A stretch of 64,000 nucleotides of DNA from Limnanthes douglasii subsp. nivea (GCA_036936605.1 JAUPFV010000005.1:53526742-53590741); one strand, 5' to 3'. Positions 34,402 through 46,172 are shown, numbered from the stretch's first letter. Notes: generated from the letters alone by a model not told the origin. Translations and numbers: made by a program.

Positions 34402-36370
34402 TTGGCGCCGTCTGTGGGAACGATTGGTACTTGGAATCGTTCATCAAAAGCCACTCTGGAATTGAAGAATGTTTTGAGAGAAATGGAAACAGAACATGAG
34501 ACTGGTGTTCTTCTGGTCGGAAATACATCTGAAGGTCTTATTGTCAAAGAAAAATTGATGAAAGAACGACATAACAATGATCAATATATCGACGAGCTAT
34601 TGAAAGAGTCTGTTTTAATAGCTCGAATGAATGAACTTCTAGATGATATAGAAAGGCTAAACGCAGAGAAATAGGAAATTCTAAGTTCGAAGAAACTCAT
34701 GTCAAGGTTTGAAAAAAGCAGGTGACATAAAAAATATGAACTAGAGGATGCTCGTTGGACCAATGACAGGCACAAACGGCCTTAGAAACAAAATTTTTAC
34801 TCTTCAAAAAAATAAAAATAAATCTTAGGCGTCGATGTGAATCATCAAAGTCTAGTGACTACCCCCTTTATGACTCAAATGATTCTTCTACTTCTTCGAA
34901 AAGGAGTAGCCGACGCGAAAAAAGTTATAGAAGAAAGGGTTCGAAGTTGTATAAGGATAGTCATCGAACATCTCGACAAAACAAAAGTTCGAGGAAAGAA
35001 AGAAGTGAACAAAAGAAAAGATAGCTCGAGACCGATGAGCGTGATAGGGTTATTAACAACGCTAGGAAAGAGCAAGTTGCACCTCATGCACAAATCCCCT
35101 CGGGAAGTTACAGTCTCGAATACCGTATGAGTAACCAATTCACATATTAATCCAAACAAGGTATGTACAATGATATAAATGAAGGTTATGGGGGTAACAT
35201 ATATAAGACTGGACATAATTGGAGGTTATCTCCCCCTCTTTGCGGAAATCTTATCCGGACATATGCCAAAGCGTTTTGGTATCTCAAAGATAGAGAAGTT
35301 CGATGGGACACAAGATCCAGATAGTCATATTGAGCAATTTAAGAATTTTATGATTAATTATGACAATGATGATAAATTTTTGTGTAGGGCTTTCTCCCAA
35401 ACTTTTAAGGGAGTTTCTTCCAAGTGGTACAACCGACTGCCTCATGGTAGTATTAAGAACTTTGATATGTTTTGAAGTATCTTTCGACAACACTTTATGG
35501 GGAGAAAAATATTCCGATCAAATGACAATACGATAATCTATTGTAGGAAAAAGATTTGAGAAAGCTTGAAAGATTATACCCGTTTTTTTTATCAAATCTA
35601 AGACTGATATGGAAGGTTGTGAGGATCAGGTGGCTTTAGAAACTTTTTGAATGAGACTCCTACCCGGATTTATGAAAGATAACATCGCGGAAAGATAAGT
35701 TATGATGTTTGAAGCTTTTTTGGATCAGGTTGAAGAAACCCAAACATCGAAGATGGCTTTAATGGAACAAATTGAACAAAACCAGTTCCAATAATCTTCG
35801 ATGGTGACATATAATCCGTCAACACAAGTTCCTCTTACTTATTATTCGACTACAAATATCCGATCAAAAACACTGATCCAGTTACCTCCAAAGCCGATGA
35901 TGAAATATTCAACAAACTGTTAGACCAATGTTGAACAAGTGGGTCCGACCAACTCATTTTGCCAAACGAACAGAATGCATAACAACAATTTTCGACGGTG
36001 CTGGAAATCATATACATTTCCGCAAACCTTCCCCAATACATACTCCGCGGGAAAACAGAGGTAACATATATTGTAAATACCATGAAGATGTTGGGCATGA
36101 TACAAAATATTGTGTGGTATTGAAAAAAGACATACAAGTCTTGATTGAAAATGGAAAGTTGAAAACATTTGTTAAGGAAAATTCTTTTATTGCTCCACAA
36201 CAAGAAAATACACTAATGATTTCAGAGCCTATTGATTCTCTTGATGTTTCAATAAAGTACCTAGATCTAAAAACATGCAGGAATCAAATAATATTGGTGG
36301 AGGAACTCGTTGAGAATGGAAAGATTAGTAAATTGTGCGCTTCGTTTGATCATTATATTTTTTGGAGGTG
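34402..36370 (+). pseudogene. gag of element B (degenerate)
   Basis: An N-terminal coiled-coil frame (ELKNVLREMETEHETG, LLKESVLIARMNELLDDIER) reads to 34674. A basic stretch follows. The capsid core is open at 35179-35475: LPLFAEILSGHMPKRFGISK, IEKFDGTQDPDSHIEQFKNF, NDDKFLCRAFSQTFKG and SSKWYNRLPHGSIKNFDMF. After more breaks comes the Cys-His part YCKYHEDVGHDTKYC and IQVLIENGKLKTFVKEN (frame 35928-36371). At least four stops or shifts separate these pieces. Confidence 0.88.
34403..34422 (+). promoter_or_regulatory. primer-binding site of element B
   Basis: TGGCGCCGTCTGTGGGAACG lies one base after the LTR. The first ten bases fit the 3' end of tRNA-Asp, the usual primer for Tat and Athila elements. 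It primes minus-strand DNA synthesis. Confidence 0.8.
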
Positions 36371-36980
36371 ATGTTATTTTAGGAACGTCAAATTACTCTC
36401 GAAAAATTCATATAGCAACCCATCTAGAAGCAAGAGCCTCACGACATTTATATAGGAGTCCATTTCTACTACTTTGTTTTGAGGATGATGATATGAGAAA
36501 TGTGGTCGGCCCACATGAGGATGTTGTAGTAATCGTGGGAGAAATTATAAGGGATGAGATATGGAAATCTTAATAGACACTAGTAGATATGCCAATATAA
36601 TGTTCATGACAACTTACAAAAAAATAGGTAACCCCAAAGATTATTCGGTCGAATCGAACAATTGTAGGGTTCACAGGAGTGACTACCGAAGTAGTTAGGG
36701 AATTCGAATGAAAAATGGAGTTAGGTCATGGACCATTTAAGAAAAAGGTGACAGTTTTGTTCCTTATGGTAGATGAACTAACTTCATACAATGCAATTTT
36801 TGGAAGGTCATGGCTATCTATAATGCATGCACTGGCATTTACTATCCACCAATGCTTGAAATATGTAGTGGGAAATAATTTCAGAATGGTTATGAGCAGT
36901 CAGGATAGGGCAAGAGAGTGTTACGGAACGGATTTGGCCCCAAATAAAATCAAAGGGGATGAGTCAAAGAAAGTGTAGAA
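36370..36980 (+). pseudogene. aspartic protease of element B (degenerate)
   Basis: Blocks in order are YSRKIHIATHLEARASRHLY, LCFEDDDMRNVVGPHEDVVV, a frameshifted LIDTSRYANIMF active site (DTS rather than DTG), TIVGFTGVTTEVVREFE, then MELGHGPFKKKVTVLFLMVD and NAIFGRSWLSIMHALAF. The catalytic aspartate remains, but the glycine is changed and the frame is broken. Confidence 0.82.
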
Positions 36981-37099
36981 ATTAGTGAGATCTTCCTTTG
37001 GGTCTGTTCTTATTGATGATCCGAAGGAGACCCCCGGATTTATGGTCCATGGAAAAACTCTTTGAGGATCATATTTTTGCGAATGGAAAGAGTTTAAAA

Positions 37100-37835
37100 A
37101 AAAGAGGTTAATTCAGTTTGTGTTAATAAGGTTACACATGTTTTCATGGTGTACTGAAGATACAACAGGAGTACAAGCGGAAATTATTTGTCATTTGTTA
37201 GCAATTTGAAGCAATGTACGTCTGATCATCCAAAAAAGATATTTTTCTCAAGAAAAATATGAGGTTATCATGATTAAGGTGGATAGGTTATCCAAGTTTG
37301 GAGACATATAAGAATTGCAATGCCCTTTGTACACTGCTAAATCTATTTTAGTAAAAAATAAAAAAGGAAAATGGAGAATGTGTGTAGATTTTACTAACCT
37401 AAGTAGAGCGTGTCCAAAAGATCCTTTCTCAGTTCCTCATATAGATCAACTAGTGGATCTACCTCTGAAAATTGATTACTCTCGTTCATCGATGCTTATG
37501 TTGGGTACAATCAGATTAAGATGGATCCAAAAGATCAGGAAAGCACTTCATCTATCACTGGAAGGGGCTTGCATTGTTACACGGTTATGTCTTTTCGGTT
37601 GAAAAATGCGGGGGCGACTTACCAGCGGTTTGTAAACAAACAAATTTAGGCTCATATCGGACGGAATGTTGAAGTATATATTGATGACATGCTAGTAAAA
37701 ATCACAAGAGATAAGGATCACTTCGCAAATTTAGAGGAAAAGTTTGACAATCTAAAAAGAATAAATTTGAAGTTAAATCCGGCGAAATTTACATTCGGGG
37801 TACGGTCAGGATATTTCTTGGGTATATAGTCAATG
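37100..37835 (+). pseudogene. reverse transcriptase of element B (degenerate)
   Basis: Readable pieces are KGKWRMCVDFTNLSRACPKD, FSVPHIDQLVDLPL, SFIDAYVGYNQIKMDPKDQ, GRGLHCYTVMSFRLKNAGAT, YQRFVNKQI and VEVYIDDMLVKITRDKDHF (about 37670-37720), then INLKLNPAKFTFG. The YIDD catalytic box is intact. Frames change near 37480 and 37650. Confidence 0.88.
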
Positions 37836-37849
37836 AGTGTGGGCTAAAG

Positions 37850-38930
37850 GCTGACCCTGTACAGTTAAAATCTTTAAACATAATGTCACCTCCTCAGATG
37901 ATCAAGGAGGTCCAAATTATGACAGGGATATTGGCAGCTTTTGAACAAATTCATATTTTGGTCTTCAAATGCGCCCAATGAAATGAATTTGAACTAATTA
38001 AATAGTATTTTTCCTTCCTGGAATGTTAACAAAGCCTAATCCTGGGGAAAATTATATATTTATGTAGTGGTGTCAGATTATGCTGTGAGCGTTGTCTTGA
38101 TTCAAGAAGTAGATAATTTCCTTCGACCAGTGTCTATGTGAGTAAAGTCTTTTGGATGCGAGAAAATGGAATTTAAAATTAGGGAAGTTGGCCTTTGCTT
38201 TGGTTAATGCTGCTTTGAGATGAGAGATTATTTTTAGGCTCATTTTATTATTGTACGAATATCTTTTCCGTTGAGGAATGTGTTACAAAGGCCTGCCGTA
38301 TCGAGAGACTGACGAAGTGGTCAGTGTAGCTTGAAGACTTTGACATTGCATTTGAATCCTAAACTGCAATCAAAGCGCAAACCTTAGTTAATTTATTAGT
38401 TGAGTTTCACTTTGATAGGTTAGAAATAGAAATATACGAAGAAATTTATGAGGTAGAATGGAGAATCCGAACATATAAAGGTTCAAGTGCATCAGGAAAT
38501 GAGGCGGGGTGCAATTGGTCTCTTCAGATGGTATTGCAATGTATCAAGTTATTTTCTTTGGATTTTAAACATCAAATAATGAGGCAAAATATGAATTGGC
38601 ATTAAGAGCTTTAAGATTTGCTCACATTTGTGTGGCTAAAACGTTAGGCTAGTGAGTGACTCACAACTTTTATAAATCATACATCTGGTCAATTATGAGG
38701 CTAGAAAAGATCATATAGTGAAAGATTTGAGAGCGTTAAAGGCCTTAGAGGTTGTCTTCGAAATTTTCAAATACGAACATATTCGTAGGAAAAGTAATTA
38801 TGTGGCTGATTCTCTTGCTACTGTTTCGTATCCCGATAAGAATCATTGGATCCTCACACAAGAAAATTTGTCGATAGTAAAAGGGTCCGAGCAGGTGGAA
38901 GGATAAGTTGAAGCTTTTCAAATCTCTATA
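37850..38930 (+). pseudogene. RNase H and archaeal-type RNase H of element B (degenerate)
   Basis: The first RNase H (37.9-38.36 kb) is badly broken but keeps a VVSDYAVSVVLIQEVD-like start. The second (38.45-38.93 kb) keeps pieces of the AEYE..LRALRFAH-like block and a clear C-terminus: KDLRALKALEVVFEIFKYEH, IRRKSNYVADSLATVSYPDK and ENLSIVKGSEQVEG. Two RNase H domains in a row are a Tat-lineage trait. Confidence 0.75.
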
Positions 38931-38969
38931 AGTACCAAAAGATATTAGAGGCACGACATTAAGGAATTC

Positions 38970-40135
38970 TTGATAAAAAATATATTGCCCAATGATAAAA
39001 AAATAGCAAAAAAAATACAGTTCAAGGCACATTGTTACATGGTACTTGGGGACATCTTGTATAAAAAACCGTTTAATAAGATTTTGTTTCGATGCCTTGG
39101 GAAAAATGAATCACAAATGATATTGTATGAGTTATATGATGAAGAAGGATCTGTGCATTGTGGGTATAAAACTTTGATACGAAGAGTTCTTTTGGTAGGA
39201 TACTATTGGCCCACAATTGCTTGTGAAGCCAAAGAATTGGTTAAGAGATGTGATACTTATCAAACATTTACTAACATCATCCATACACAATGAGTACCTC
39301 TTGAGTCAATAACCAAAAACTTACCTTTTGACCGATGCGGTATTGATCTGGTCGGGCCTTTGTCGGTGGCATCTGGAGGGTGAAAAACGATAATAGTTAC
39401 GGTAAAATATTTTTCTTAGTGGGTGGAAGCTGAACCATTAGCAAGAACGAAGACCAAAGACGTAATAAGGTTTGTCGTCTCTAAAATTTGTTGTCGCTTT
39501 GGTATTCCGAGGAGAATAACGATGGACAACGGGGCACAGTTTGGCTATAAAAACATTAGGGTTTTTTATTCTTCTGAAAGGAATCCAACAATGCTTCTCG
39601 AAACCTTTCTATCCTCAAACAAACGGCCAAGTTGGGGTAACTAATCTGAAAATTCTTGATGGGTTCAAAAAGAACTTAGAAGGTAAAGCTGAAAAGTGAG
39701 CAGATTATTTACAAAAAGTCCTATGGGCGTATCGAACCACTCATTGCACGACAACTCAAGAATCTCCATTTGCACTAGTCACTAGTCTATGTAATGGAAG
39801 TTTTTGTACCATCCGAAGAAGTTTTTCCATCGTATCGAATCAGTTAATATTTAGAAGAGACTAACGGTAAGGGAAGGCGTGCGAAAATACACTTAATTGA
39901 AGAAAAAATAATGAGGGAACAAATGAATTCTTTGCACTACCAAACTCTGATGAGAAGCATGTATGATGCTAAAGTTAGATGAAAACAGTTTAAAATACGG
40001 GACAAGGTCCTGCGGAAAGTATTTTTGCATACAAAATAAAAATGACTTGGCAAGTTAAGACCTAATTGGGAGGGCACGTATAAGGTAATTGAGAAGGTGA
40101 AGCCGGAGACATATCGACTTAAAGATAAATAAGGA
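38970..40135 (+). pseudogene. integrase of element B (degenerate)
   Basis: The zinc-binding part reads DEEGSVHCGYKTLIRRVLLV, GYYWPTIACEAKELVKRCDT and YQTF; the first His of the HHCC set and its last Cys are not seen. The core follows with FDRCGIDLVGPLSVASGG, then WVEAEPLARTKTKDVIRFVV and RITMDNGAQF, which holds the second catalytic aspartate. Frameshifts break it before the glutamate. The C-terminal NSLHYQTLMRS-like and KVLRKVF-like parts follow to about 40.13 kb. Confidence 0.85.
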
Positions 40136-40234
40136 AGATATCTTTATTATTCGTGGAACATTTAAAACATCTTAAATTTTACGTAGAATGAATATAAATG
40201 TTTGTATATATTTTTGAGAATTTGCGTAAGGATC

Positions 40235-40302
40235 AGAGGCATACTCTTTCCTACCCTGGTGGTGCCAGAAGGTTTTAACGACGTACCCTTATAGCCGACT
40301 TA
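40235..40302 (+). other. conserved non-coding motif after pol (copy B)
   Basis: GGCATACTCTTTCCTACCCT is followed by GGTGGTGCCAGAAGGTTTTA, then a TTATAGCCGACTT stretch. It aligns with the equivalent sites of A and C and starts about 100 bp after integrase. Confidence 0.8.
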
Positions 40303-40356
40303 TATATAATATATATTTATCATCTTAAAATAACTTGCACGGTTTTTTAGTTTTCG

Positions 40357-40490
40357 ACCGGAAGGGTCTTCCAACGAATGTTTGTCAACAAATTATTATT
40401 TTTTTTACCGGAAGGGTTTTCCAACAAATGTTGGTCAATAATTTTTATCTTTAGGCCGGAAGGGTCTTTTAATAAAGTCGATGGATAACA
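40357..40490 (+). repeat. about 50-bp tandem repeat, three units (3' region of element B)
   Basis: CCGGAAGGGT(C/T)TTCCAAC recurs at 40358, 40408 and 40456. Each is followed by ATGTTGGTCAA-like and A/T-rich stretches. The GGGTCTTCCAAC and TTGGTCAA cores resemble those of the 54-bp repeat at the same place in element A. Confidence 0.85.
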
Positions 40491-40680
40491 ATATTTTAAT
40501 AAGGAAAAGTTTCGTAGAGAACAATTAACCAAAGAAGAACATGTATATCGATGGAAAATTTCCAAGGTACAAAATGCCTCAACAAGATACGGGAACTTCA
40601 CCAAAAAGTGCCCAAGGCACAAACAGTTCTCAAAAAGTTTTCAAAGAACTCATAGGAACAAAAATTAACAAAGTACTTTT

Positions 40681-42759
40681 TTATCCCGATGGGGTGCCTT
40701 CGTCATCATCTTCCGGTGAGCTATTCGAGAGGGAGTTGTTTGAATCTTCAGAATTGCTGGATGATTCTTTATCCACCAAAGAAACACCCTCGGGATGATA
40801 CTTCTCCATAACACGCTCCCAAAAACTTACTAACTTCAAGTCTGGAAAGCCCTCATAAACTTCTAGTACCAGTGTAGACTTTATTTTGGCATTCCTCTCT
40901 TCCGAACCGGAAATGAAGTCAGCAACATACTTCTCAAGGCATGCATCCTTATACTTTTTAGCATCGTCCCTAAGACGTTACTTCTCATCAGTAAGGCTCT
41001 TTATATCTTTAACAGGACGCTCGAAGTATTCTTTTGTTTTAGCACAAATTTTAGTGAGACAATCTACAAGCATGTTCTGATCCATATCCTTAATAATAAA
41101 CTCTTCTCGCTCATTTTAAACTTTTTTACTCCAATTTTAATTGAGCTTGCACTGCCTCAAGCTTTATCAAGCATTCAATAGCAACTTTCTTGTAGTGGGC
41201 AAGCTCATCTTCCAACTTTTTCACGTCGGATCTTTTTTTAGACAAATTATATTTTGTAGCGCTCTTTGCGGTTGTCTTTTATTTTGAGAAGGGTCGCAGC
41301 GTGAAGTAATTTTTGAGTTCCATGGCTATAAAGTTATTTTTGTAGATATCAAAATATGTCGACGTCGGAGAACCAATTTTGACGTTCTCCGGACATTCTT
41401 CTTTATTTTCCTGATTTCTTTGGTCGTCATTCATCTTTCTCCATTAAGAAACAAACTCTCCTGTCGAAAGGTGAACAGAACATGAGTCTACGATGATGAC
41501 CTTCTCTTGGGAAGGCATGTTCGAATCAGTTGTTTCATCACCCTATTCGAAAATTTTCTTTTTTCCTTTCTCTTTGGATGAGTATGTCTTCGATGGGCTC
41601 TTGGAGCCACATTTCTCAGTAGGATTAACCTTTTCGGTTTTAACCTTAACATTATTTTCCTCCTCGGCTTCAGCCCCAGCATTGACATCTTCCTCTACAA
41701 CCATATCCTTTTTGGGGTCTTGATGATTTGGAGCTCTAGCCATTACAAGAAAATAGACAAGATTATATGAAGCCTCCAGTCGCTTAAGTATGCTATCTTT
41801 CATGAGAGGCACCATGAGCTCCTCTAAAGACATTGTCTTCGACAAGTCGGCCCTCCTAAGATGGCTTTTGGCCAGATTTGATGGAGTGAAACATCTGTGA
41901 AATTTGTTAGACCAAAAGGTATTATCCCAACAACTCAATTGTGCAAAGATCCAACTAGCTTCTTAAATAGGCCCATCGAATGGTTTCGAAATCCTCTTCA
42001 TTGTTATCCCCCAATAAATTTTGGTAAAATAGATCAAATAAATAAAACAAAGTAAAGGTAAAAATTAGTACATCGGCTAGTCCATCTTAATGTGATCCGA
42101 TGGAGCCCCTCAGAAGATTCTTCGAAACATGTCTCTCACATACCAGAGATGAAGGAGAATATATGTTTCCACTTCTTGTCAACTTCAAAGAGTTCATCCA
42201 CTATCTTAAATTTCCTCCCAAGGGTTAGTGAGTAGAAGGAAAGTGAGGATTTTTAGAAACACCAATCAACCCAACAAAATGCTCTATTGAAAAGTCGATC
42301 TTGGAGATTCGAGAATCCATTATGAAACCCAACCACATGTTTGGACCAAATCGAGTCGGACACAAGTCTATCAGTCTAAAATACTTCACTAGAGAAGGGT
42401 CCAATGGGAATCGAAGACCCCAGTTGAGGATCTCCGAGTAGACAATTAGTTTGTTGTCCTGAACTGATAAATGAGTTTCCTTAACCTCGGGAAATCAAAT
42501 ATGAATGAAGTCAAGAATTCCCCATCGGTCTCTAAGCTTGACCACCTCAGACATTTGAAGTATTTGCACTTAATTCTCTGCAGCTCCAGAAGATACTTAC
42601 CATCTACCTACCGTAAATTATATCCCAAAATAACCTCAATGTTCGAGGGAAGTCTGATGTCATCTTTTTTTTCTTCTTTGATTTAGTCATCTGGTGGACA
42701 GGAGAACTTGTGTTAGCTTCTCCCTGGGGGGCTGATTCATAAGTTTTTACGGAAGGTCC
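40681..42759 (-). pseudogene. antisense gene (aORF) of element B, main part
   Basis: Reading leftward from the insertion point of C: a Lys-rich stretch, NIEVILG, LLELQRIKCKYF, then NKLIVYSEILNWGLRFPLDP, SLVKYFRLIDLCPTRFGPNM, ISKIDFSIEHFVGLIGVSKN and FKIVDELFEVDKKWKHIFSF. A putative intron (42071-41996) is followed by SCWDNTFWSNKFHRCFTPSN and LEELMVPLMKDSILKRLEAS, an acidic/basic linker, coiled coil, and a well-kept C-terminus. That end reads DACLEKYVADFISGSEERNA, VYEGFPDLKLVSFWERVMEK, YHPEGVSL and an acidic Ser-rich tail with a stop at 40681. The first exon part lies at 52313-52733, beyond element C. Function is unknown. Confidence 0.85.
41996..42071 (-). other. putative intron in aORF of element B (76 bp)
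   Basis: The donor reads CCGAT/GTACTAAT and the acceptor ACAATGAAG/AGGATTTCG on the - strand. The reading frame for the ISKPF...IFAQLSCWDNTFW block resumes directly after it. The position matches the introns inferred in A, C and D. Confidence 0.55.
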
Positions 42760-43181
42760 TGATGAACTAAGAAAATCCTTAGGGAAGTTCAGAAGCGGAA
42801 ATGTTCGTGGGAGAGAATCTTACTAAGAAATGTTTGTATGAAGTGACAGTAAACAATTAAATCAGTGTTTTGTAGAGAGAGAAAAAGACAAAAGGAATAA
42901 ATGTAGTAATAATTGACTAATTATTGACCATTTTCCCAAAAAGGGAATGTCTTTTATATAGTACATGAGGTGAGTAATAAAATTACATAATTACCACTAT
43001 TAAAGTGGATTTCTCACCCCACTCTTTTACTATTTACATATAAGTTCTTGGGGTGTATCATTTAACCCCTCTACTTCTTATGTTTCCTTTACTTTGGTCA
43101 TTAACCACTAAATATACAAGTTTAGGCCTTTAACTTGGCATAATTTACCTAATGATTACCTATATGTTTCTCCCCTTATCA
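42760..43181 (-). repeat. 3' LTR of element C (422 bp)
   Basis: On the - strand it starts TGATAAGGGGAGAAAC and ends TTAGTTCATCA. It has a TACTATATAAAAGAC TATA region, CCCTTTTTGGGAA and TTTCTCTCTC tracts. It matches 51884-52312. Confidence 0.92.
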
Positions 43182-43200
43182 GTAGCCCCCCAGTCTTTAC
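43182..43200 (-). promoter_or_regulatory. polypurine tract of element C
   Basis: On the - strand, AAGACTGGGGGGCTAC directly precedes the LTR. It is nearly the same as the tract of element A. Confidence 0.88.
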
Positions 43201-43598
43201 GAAGATAATCTAAGTGAAGACTACACGTATTCTTCAAACTTGTTCGGATCTGATGACCTCCTCGGATCGGATGGCTCTACTGGTTGTGCCTCTCCTATAA
43301 ATTGTTTGAATGTTGCTCGGATCAGATTAGTTGGATCAAAACTACTTAATAGTGATGACCTCACCCTTGGTCATAATGAGCTCACCTAAGTCATTATTCG
43401 ATTTGAACTCACGTGCTTTGTCTAACCGTTATAGAGTCAAATATTTTTAGATAGTGAGGTCACTTCTGGCCACGTGTCACGTCCTCACCCTAGCCTGTTG
43501 GCGTGCCTTTTGAAGCTGTTTGTGACAAGGGAAGCATTTTACAACTCCTTTAACCATTCGTCTTCTGCTCCCTTTCATTACAAATGCTTACTTCCTTC

Positions 43599-43611
43599 TC
43601 TATATATAGGT
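43599..43611 (+). promoter_or_regulatory. TATA box of the antisense gene of element C
   Basis: CTCTATATATAGG lies about 100 bp before the ATG at 43705. Placement matches elements A and B. Activity is inferred. Confidence 0.55.
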
Positions 43612-43704
43612 TTACACTTTTTAATCTTTGTTTAACTTTGGGTCGAGAACATTTGTTCTAGAGAGAGACAAAATCTTATCCCCAAATTCCCTCTTTGCAC
43701 TTTC

Positions 43705-45790
43705 ATGCCTGAAGAGTTTATCAATCTCAAACGGTATAAGCTTTGGAGTTGGTTTAACATTTCGAATCAGATTGCTACTCTCAGACCTTCCGGTGGAAGA
43801 GGGCATCCTACACCTGCTGATATTTGGGAATCGAACTTTCGCAACAACTGGTCCCCTATCCGAGAACGTTACTATAACCTTGTTACTCAGCCCCCCCGAT
43901 CGAGCTTGTTTTAGTGACAACAAGGTAGACCCTTCGACGTCTGATCTTCCTTCCAAGACTTCTCCCTTCATAATCATGGGTGATGAAAAGGGAAAATCGA
44001 CCAACACAAGTACAGGGGAGACCATTAAGAGGAAAAGGTCCCCTGATCCAGCAGTAAAATTTGTTCTAGTAAAAATCTCTTCTTCAACTACAACTCCCCA
44101 AGTCACTCCACAGGGGTCACTACAAACGAATCCAGAGGTAAGTCCCATGAAGCCTTCGACGAAGGGTATCTGGTTAGAGCAAGTTTTAACATTTATCCCT
44201 GAACTTCAAGAGAAAAATTTAGTTGATGAGCCTGACAGCGACCAAGAGCAACCTGATATGGTGGTGTTTGAAGCATATCCTTTACAAGAAGTTCTTGCTA
44301 CGATACCTCCCCCGGATCATCTGTACTGAGTGAAGGTGCTTCCTCTCCTCCCCCAGAGACCACCACTGATCTACCCCTTGGAGTGGGAAATCTTCCTTAG
44401 TGAAGAAAGATAAAAAAAAGGAAACACACAACAGACTTGCCTTCGAATATAGAGGATATTTTAGGTGACAATCTTTGCGACATAGAGTCTAAGCATCTTC
44501 TTGCAATGTATAGAGTAAAGTAAAAATACTTCCATCCAACTGAGGAAGTAAAGCTGAGAGATCGATGGGGAATTCCGAGAACATCACGATTCGGTTTCCC
44601 ACCGTCGGAGAGACTCCGTTGTCCGTTCAAAATAATAAGTTGATCCTTTATACCGAGCTCATGAACTGGGGCCTTTTTCATGGAGCAGCTCATCTCCATC
44701 TCAGGTGTGGCTAAGAATTTTCATTTAGATGACCTTCCTATTGGTTGACTTTGAAATGGTCCGGGCAGGGTACGTATCCTTATATATTCTTCTGTTTTAT
44801 TGGTTATGGTCGGATAGTCCTAACACTTTCTTTCTAATAATTGTGAAAGGAATTTATAAACCCTTTAAGTGTCATGCCAAAATTGCCAAGGATATCTTTG
44901 TGAAGCTGAGTGTCTGGGCGGGCAAGTATTGGGACCATAAGTTCCATCAAAGTTTTCTGCCAATGAACTTTGTAAAGAGAAACCTTTGGAGGTACAACCT
45001 TGGCGAGAAAAGGTCCATTTCTGATCTTACGGTGCCTCCTCCTAATGACACCATCATCAAACGCCTGAAGTGCTTGGACAACGCTATTTACTTTCCCACC
45101 CGAGTTGGGGCTCCGAGTCACCAAGACCCGGAAAAGCCCAAGGAGGGTGAAGAAGAGACCAAGGAGAATGGTGAGTCAGAGGGTGATGTTCCCGAAGAGC
45201 AAGAAGTTGGAACTCAGGGAGGTCACCAAGATGAGACTCGTGAGGAAAGGCCACCAGAATTTCAACAAGAGAACCTAGTGGACCCTTAGATCAACCCTCC
45301 AACACACATTCAGGAAGTGGAATTGAGAGAGGCTGATAACTCCGTTGAGTTGAGACCGCATGGTAGGGCTGGGGCTGTGAGGCCAAGACTAATTATTGTT
45401 GAAGAGAATCAGAAGAAGGTGGTTGATAGTGAAGGAAATAGCGACAACACAACTTGTCCGGGCTTGCCTCTCATAAATAAGGTTATCGTAGTCGACTCGG
45501 ACTCCGGGGGGGAATTCATTCTTCAAAGAAGACAACTGCAGGAAGAAAACTTTGAGGAATGAGAATATCCCTCTCCTGCCTCAACCTTTTTTGACGTTTA
45601 CGATAACGATTACATCGTGAACGAGCTAAACAAACTGCTTCGCGCTGCTATCCTCCTCGAACGTAAAGCCAACCGCAAGGATCGCTACAAGAGTGAAGTC
45701 ATTCAAAGAAGGGCTGAGGTGAAGACACTGACCTCCAAAGCGGCTGAATTGAAAGGCAAGGTAAATGACTTAACATATGAGCTTTTCCAA
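43705..45790 (+). pseudogene. antisense gene (aORF) of element C
   Basis: The N-terminus reads MPEEFINLKRYKLWSWFNIS, then ADIWESNFRNNWSPIRERYY and NLVTQPP. The frame shifts by +1 at a seven-C run (43891-43897) and continues as DPSTSDLPSKTSPFIIMGDE and a basic/acidic linker to 44329. Later pieces are NIEDILGDNL, GETPLSVQNNKLILYTELMN and WGL. After an internal deletion comes MEQLISISGVAKNFH. A putative intron (44770-44849) is followed by CHAKIAKDIFVKLSVWAGKY, WDHKFHQSFLPMNFVKRNLW and TVPPPNDTIIKRLKCLDN, an acidic linker and a coiled coil (LKGKVNDLTYEL). The C-terminal tail seen in A, B and D is lost where the tandem repeats start. Function is unknown. Confidence 0.85.
44770..44849 (+). other. 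putative intron in aORF of element C (80 bp)
   Basis: The donor is GGCAGG/GTACGTATCC, close to the plant consensus. The acceptor is TTGTGAAAG/GAATTT after a T-rich stretch (CTTTCTTTCTAATAA). The conserved IYKPF...AKIAKDIF block follows it at once. Confidence 0.6.
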
Positions 45791-45934
45791 ACTTTTTTGG
45801 AGTATGTTTTGAGTTAAAAAAGATGAACTTTCTTATCCAAACTTTTTTGGAGTACGTTTTGATTTCAAAAAGATGAAATTTCTTGTCCAAACTTTTTTGG
45901 AGTATGTTTTGAGTTCAAAAAGATGAACTTTCTA
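45784..45934. repeat. 50-bp tandem repeat, three units (3' region of element C)
   Basis: TCCAAACTTTTTTGGAGTA begins at 45786, 45836 and 45886, each followed by a CGTTTTGA and AAAAGATGAACTTTCTT stretch. Copies differ at a few bases. It holds the same place between pol and aORF as the repeats of A and B, but its sequence is not clearly related. Confidence 0.9.
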
Positions 45935-45971
45935 CGAATCATTTTTAGAAGGCAATGGAATTTTATATATG

Positions 45972-46043
45972 AATCAGCTATTATGGCACCTCATTAAAAC
46001 CTTTCCGCGCCACCAGGGTAGGAAATAGTATGCCACCGATAAC
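45972..46043 (-). other. conserved non-coding motif after pol (copy C)
   Basis: On the - strand, GGTGGCATACTATTTCCTAC is followed by CCTGGTGGCGCGGAAAGGTT, TTAATGAGGTGCC and ATAATAGCTGATTC. It corresponds to the sites at 13477 and 40235. Confidence 0.8.
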
Positions 46044-46172
46044 TTATATAAAATTCGAAACAAAATATTTACATATTTACATGCTCACTCTAAGTAAACT
46101 TTGAGGTACTCCAAGGGTGGGAAGATCTCTTCATTCTTTATCTTTTGATGTGTACGTCCCCGACTTTATCTT

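Noticed and set aside
42690..42759. Second polypurine tract and LTR start in B (CTGGGGGGCTGATTCATAAG)
   Set aside because: It lies within the coding frame of the B antisense gene, and the real 3' LTR of B is at 53381. The G-run resembles a polypurine tract by chance.
43628..43910. Alternative start for the antisense gene of C in the second frame
   Set aside because: Before the C-run this frame shows no similarity to the B copy. The frame starting MPEEF at 43705 does, and it has the better-placed TATA box.
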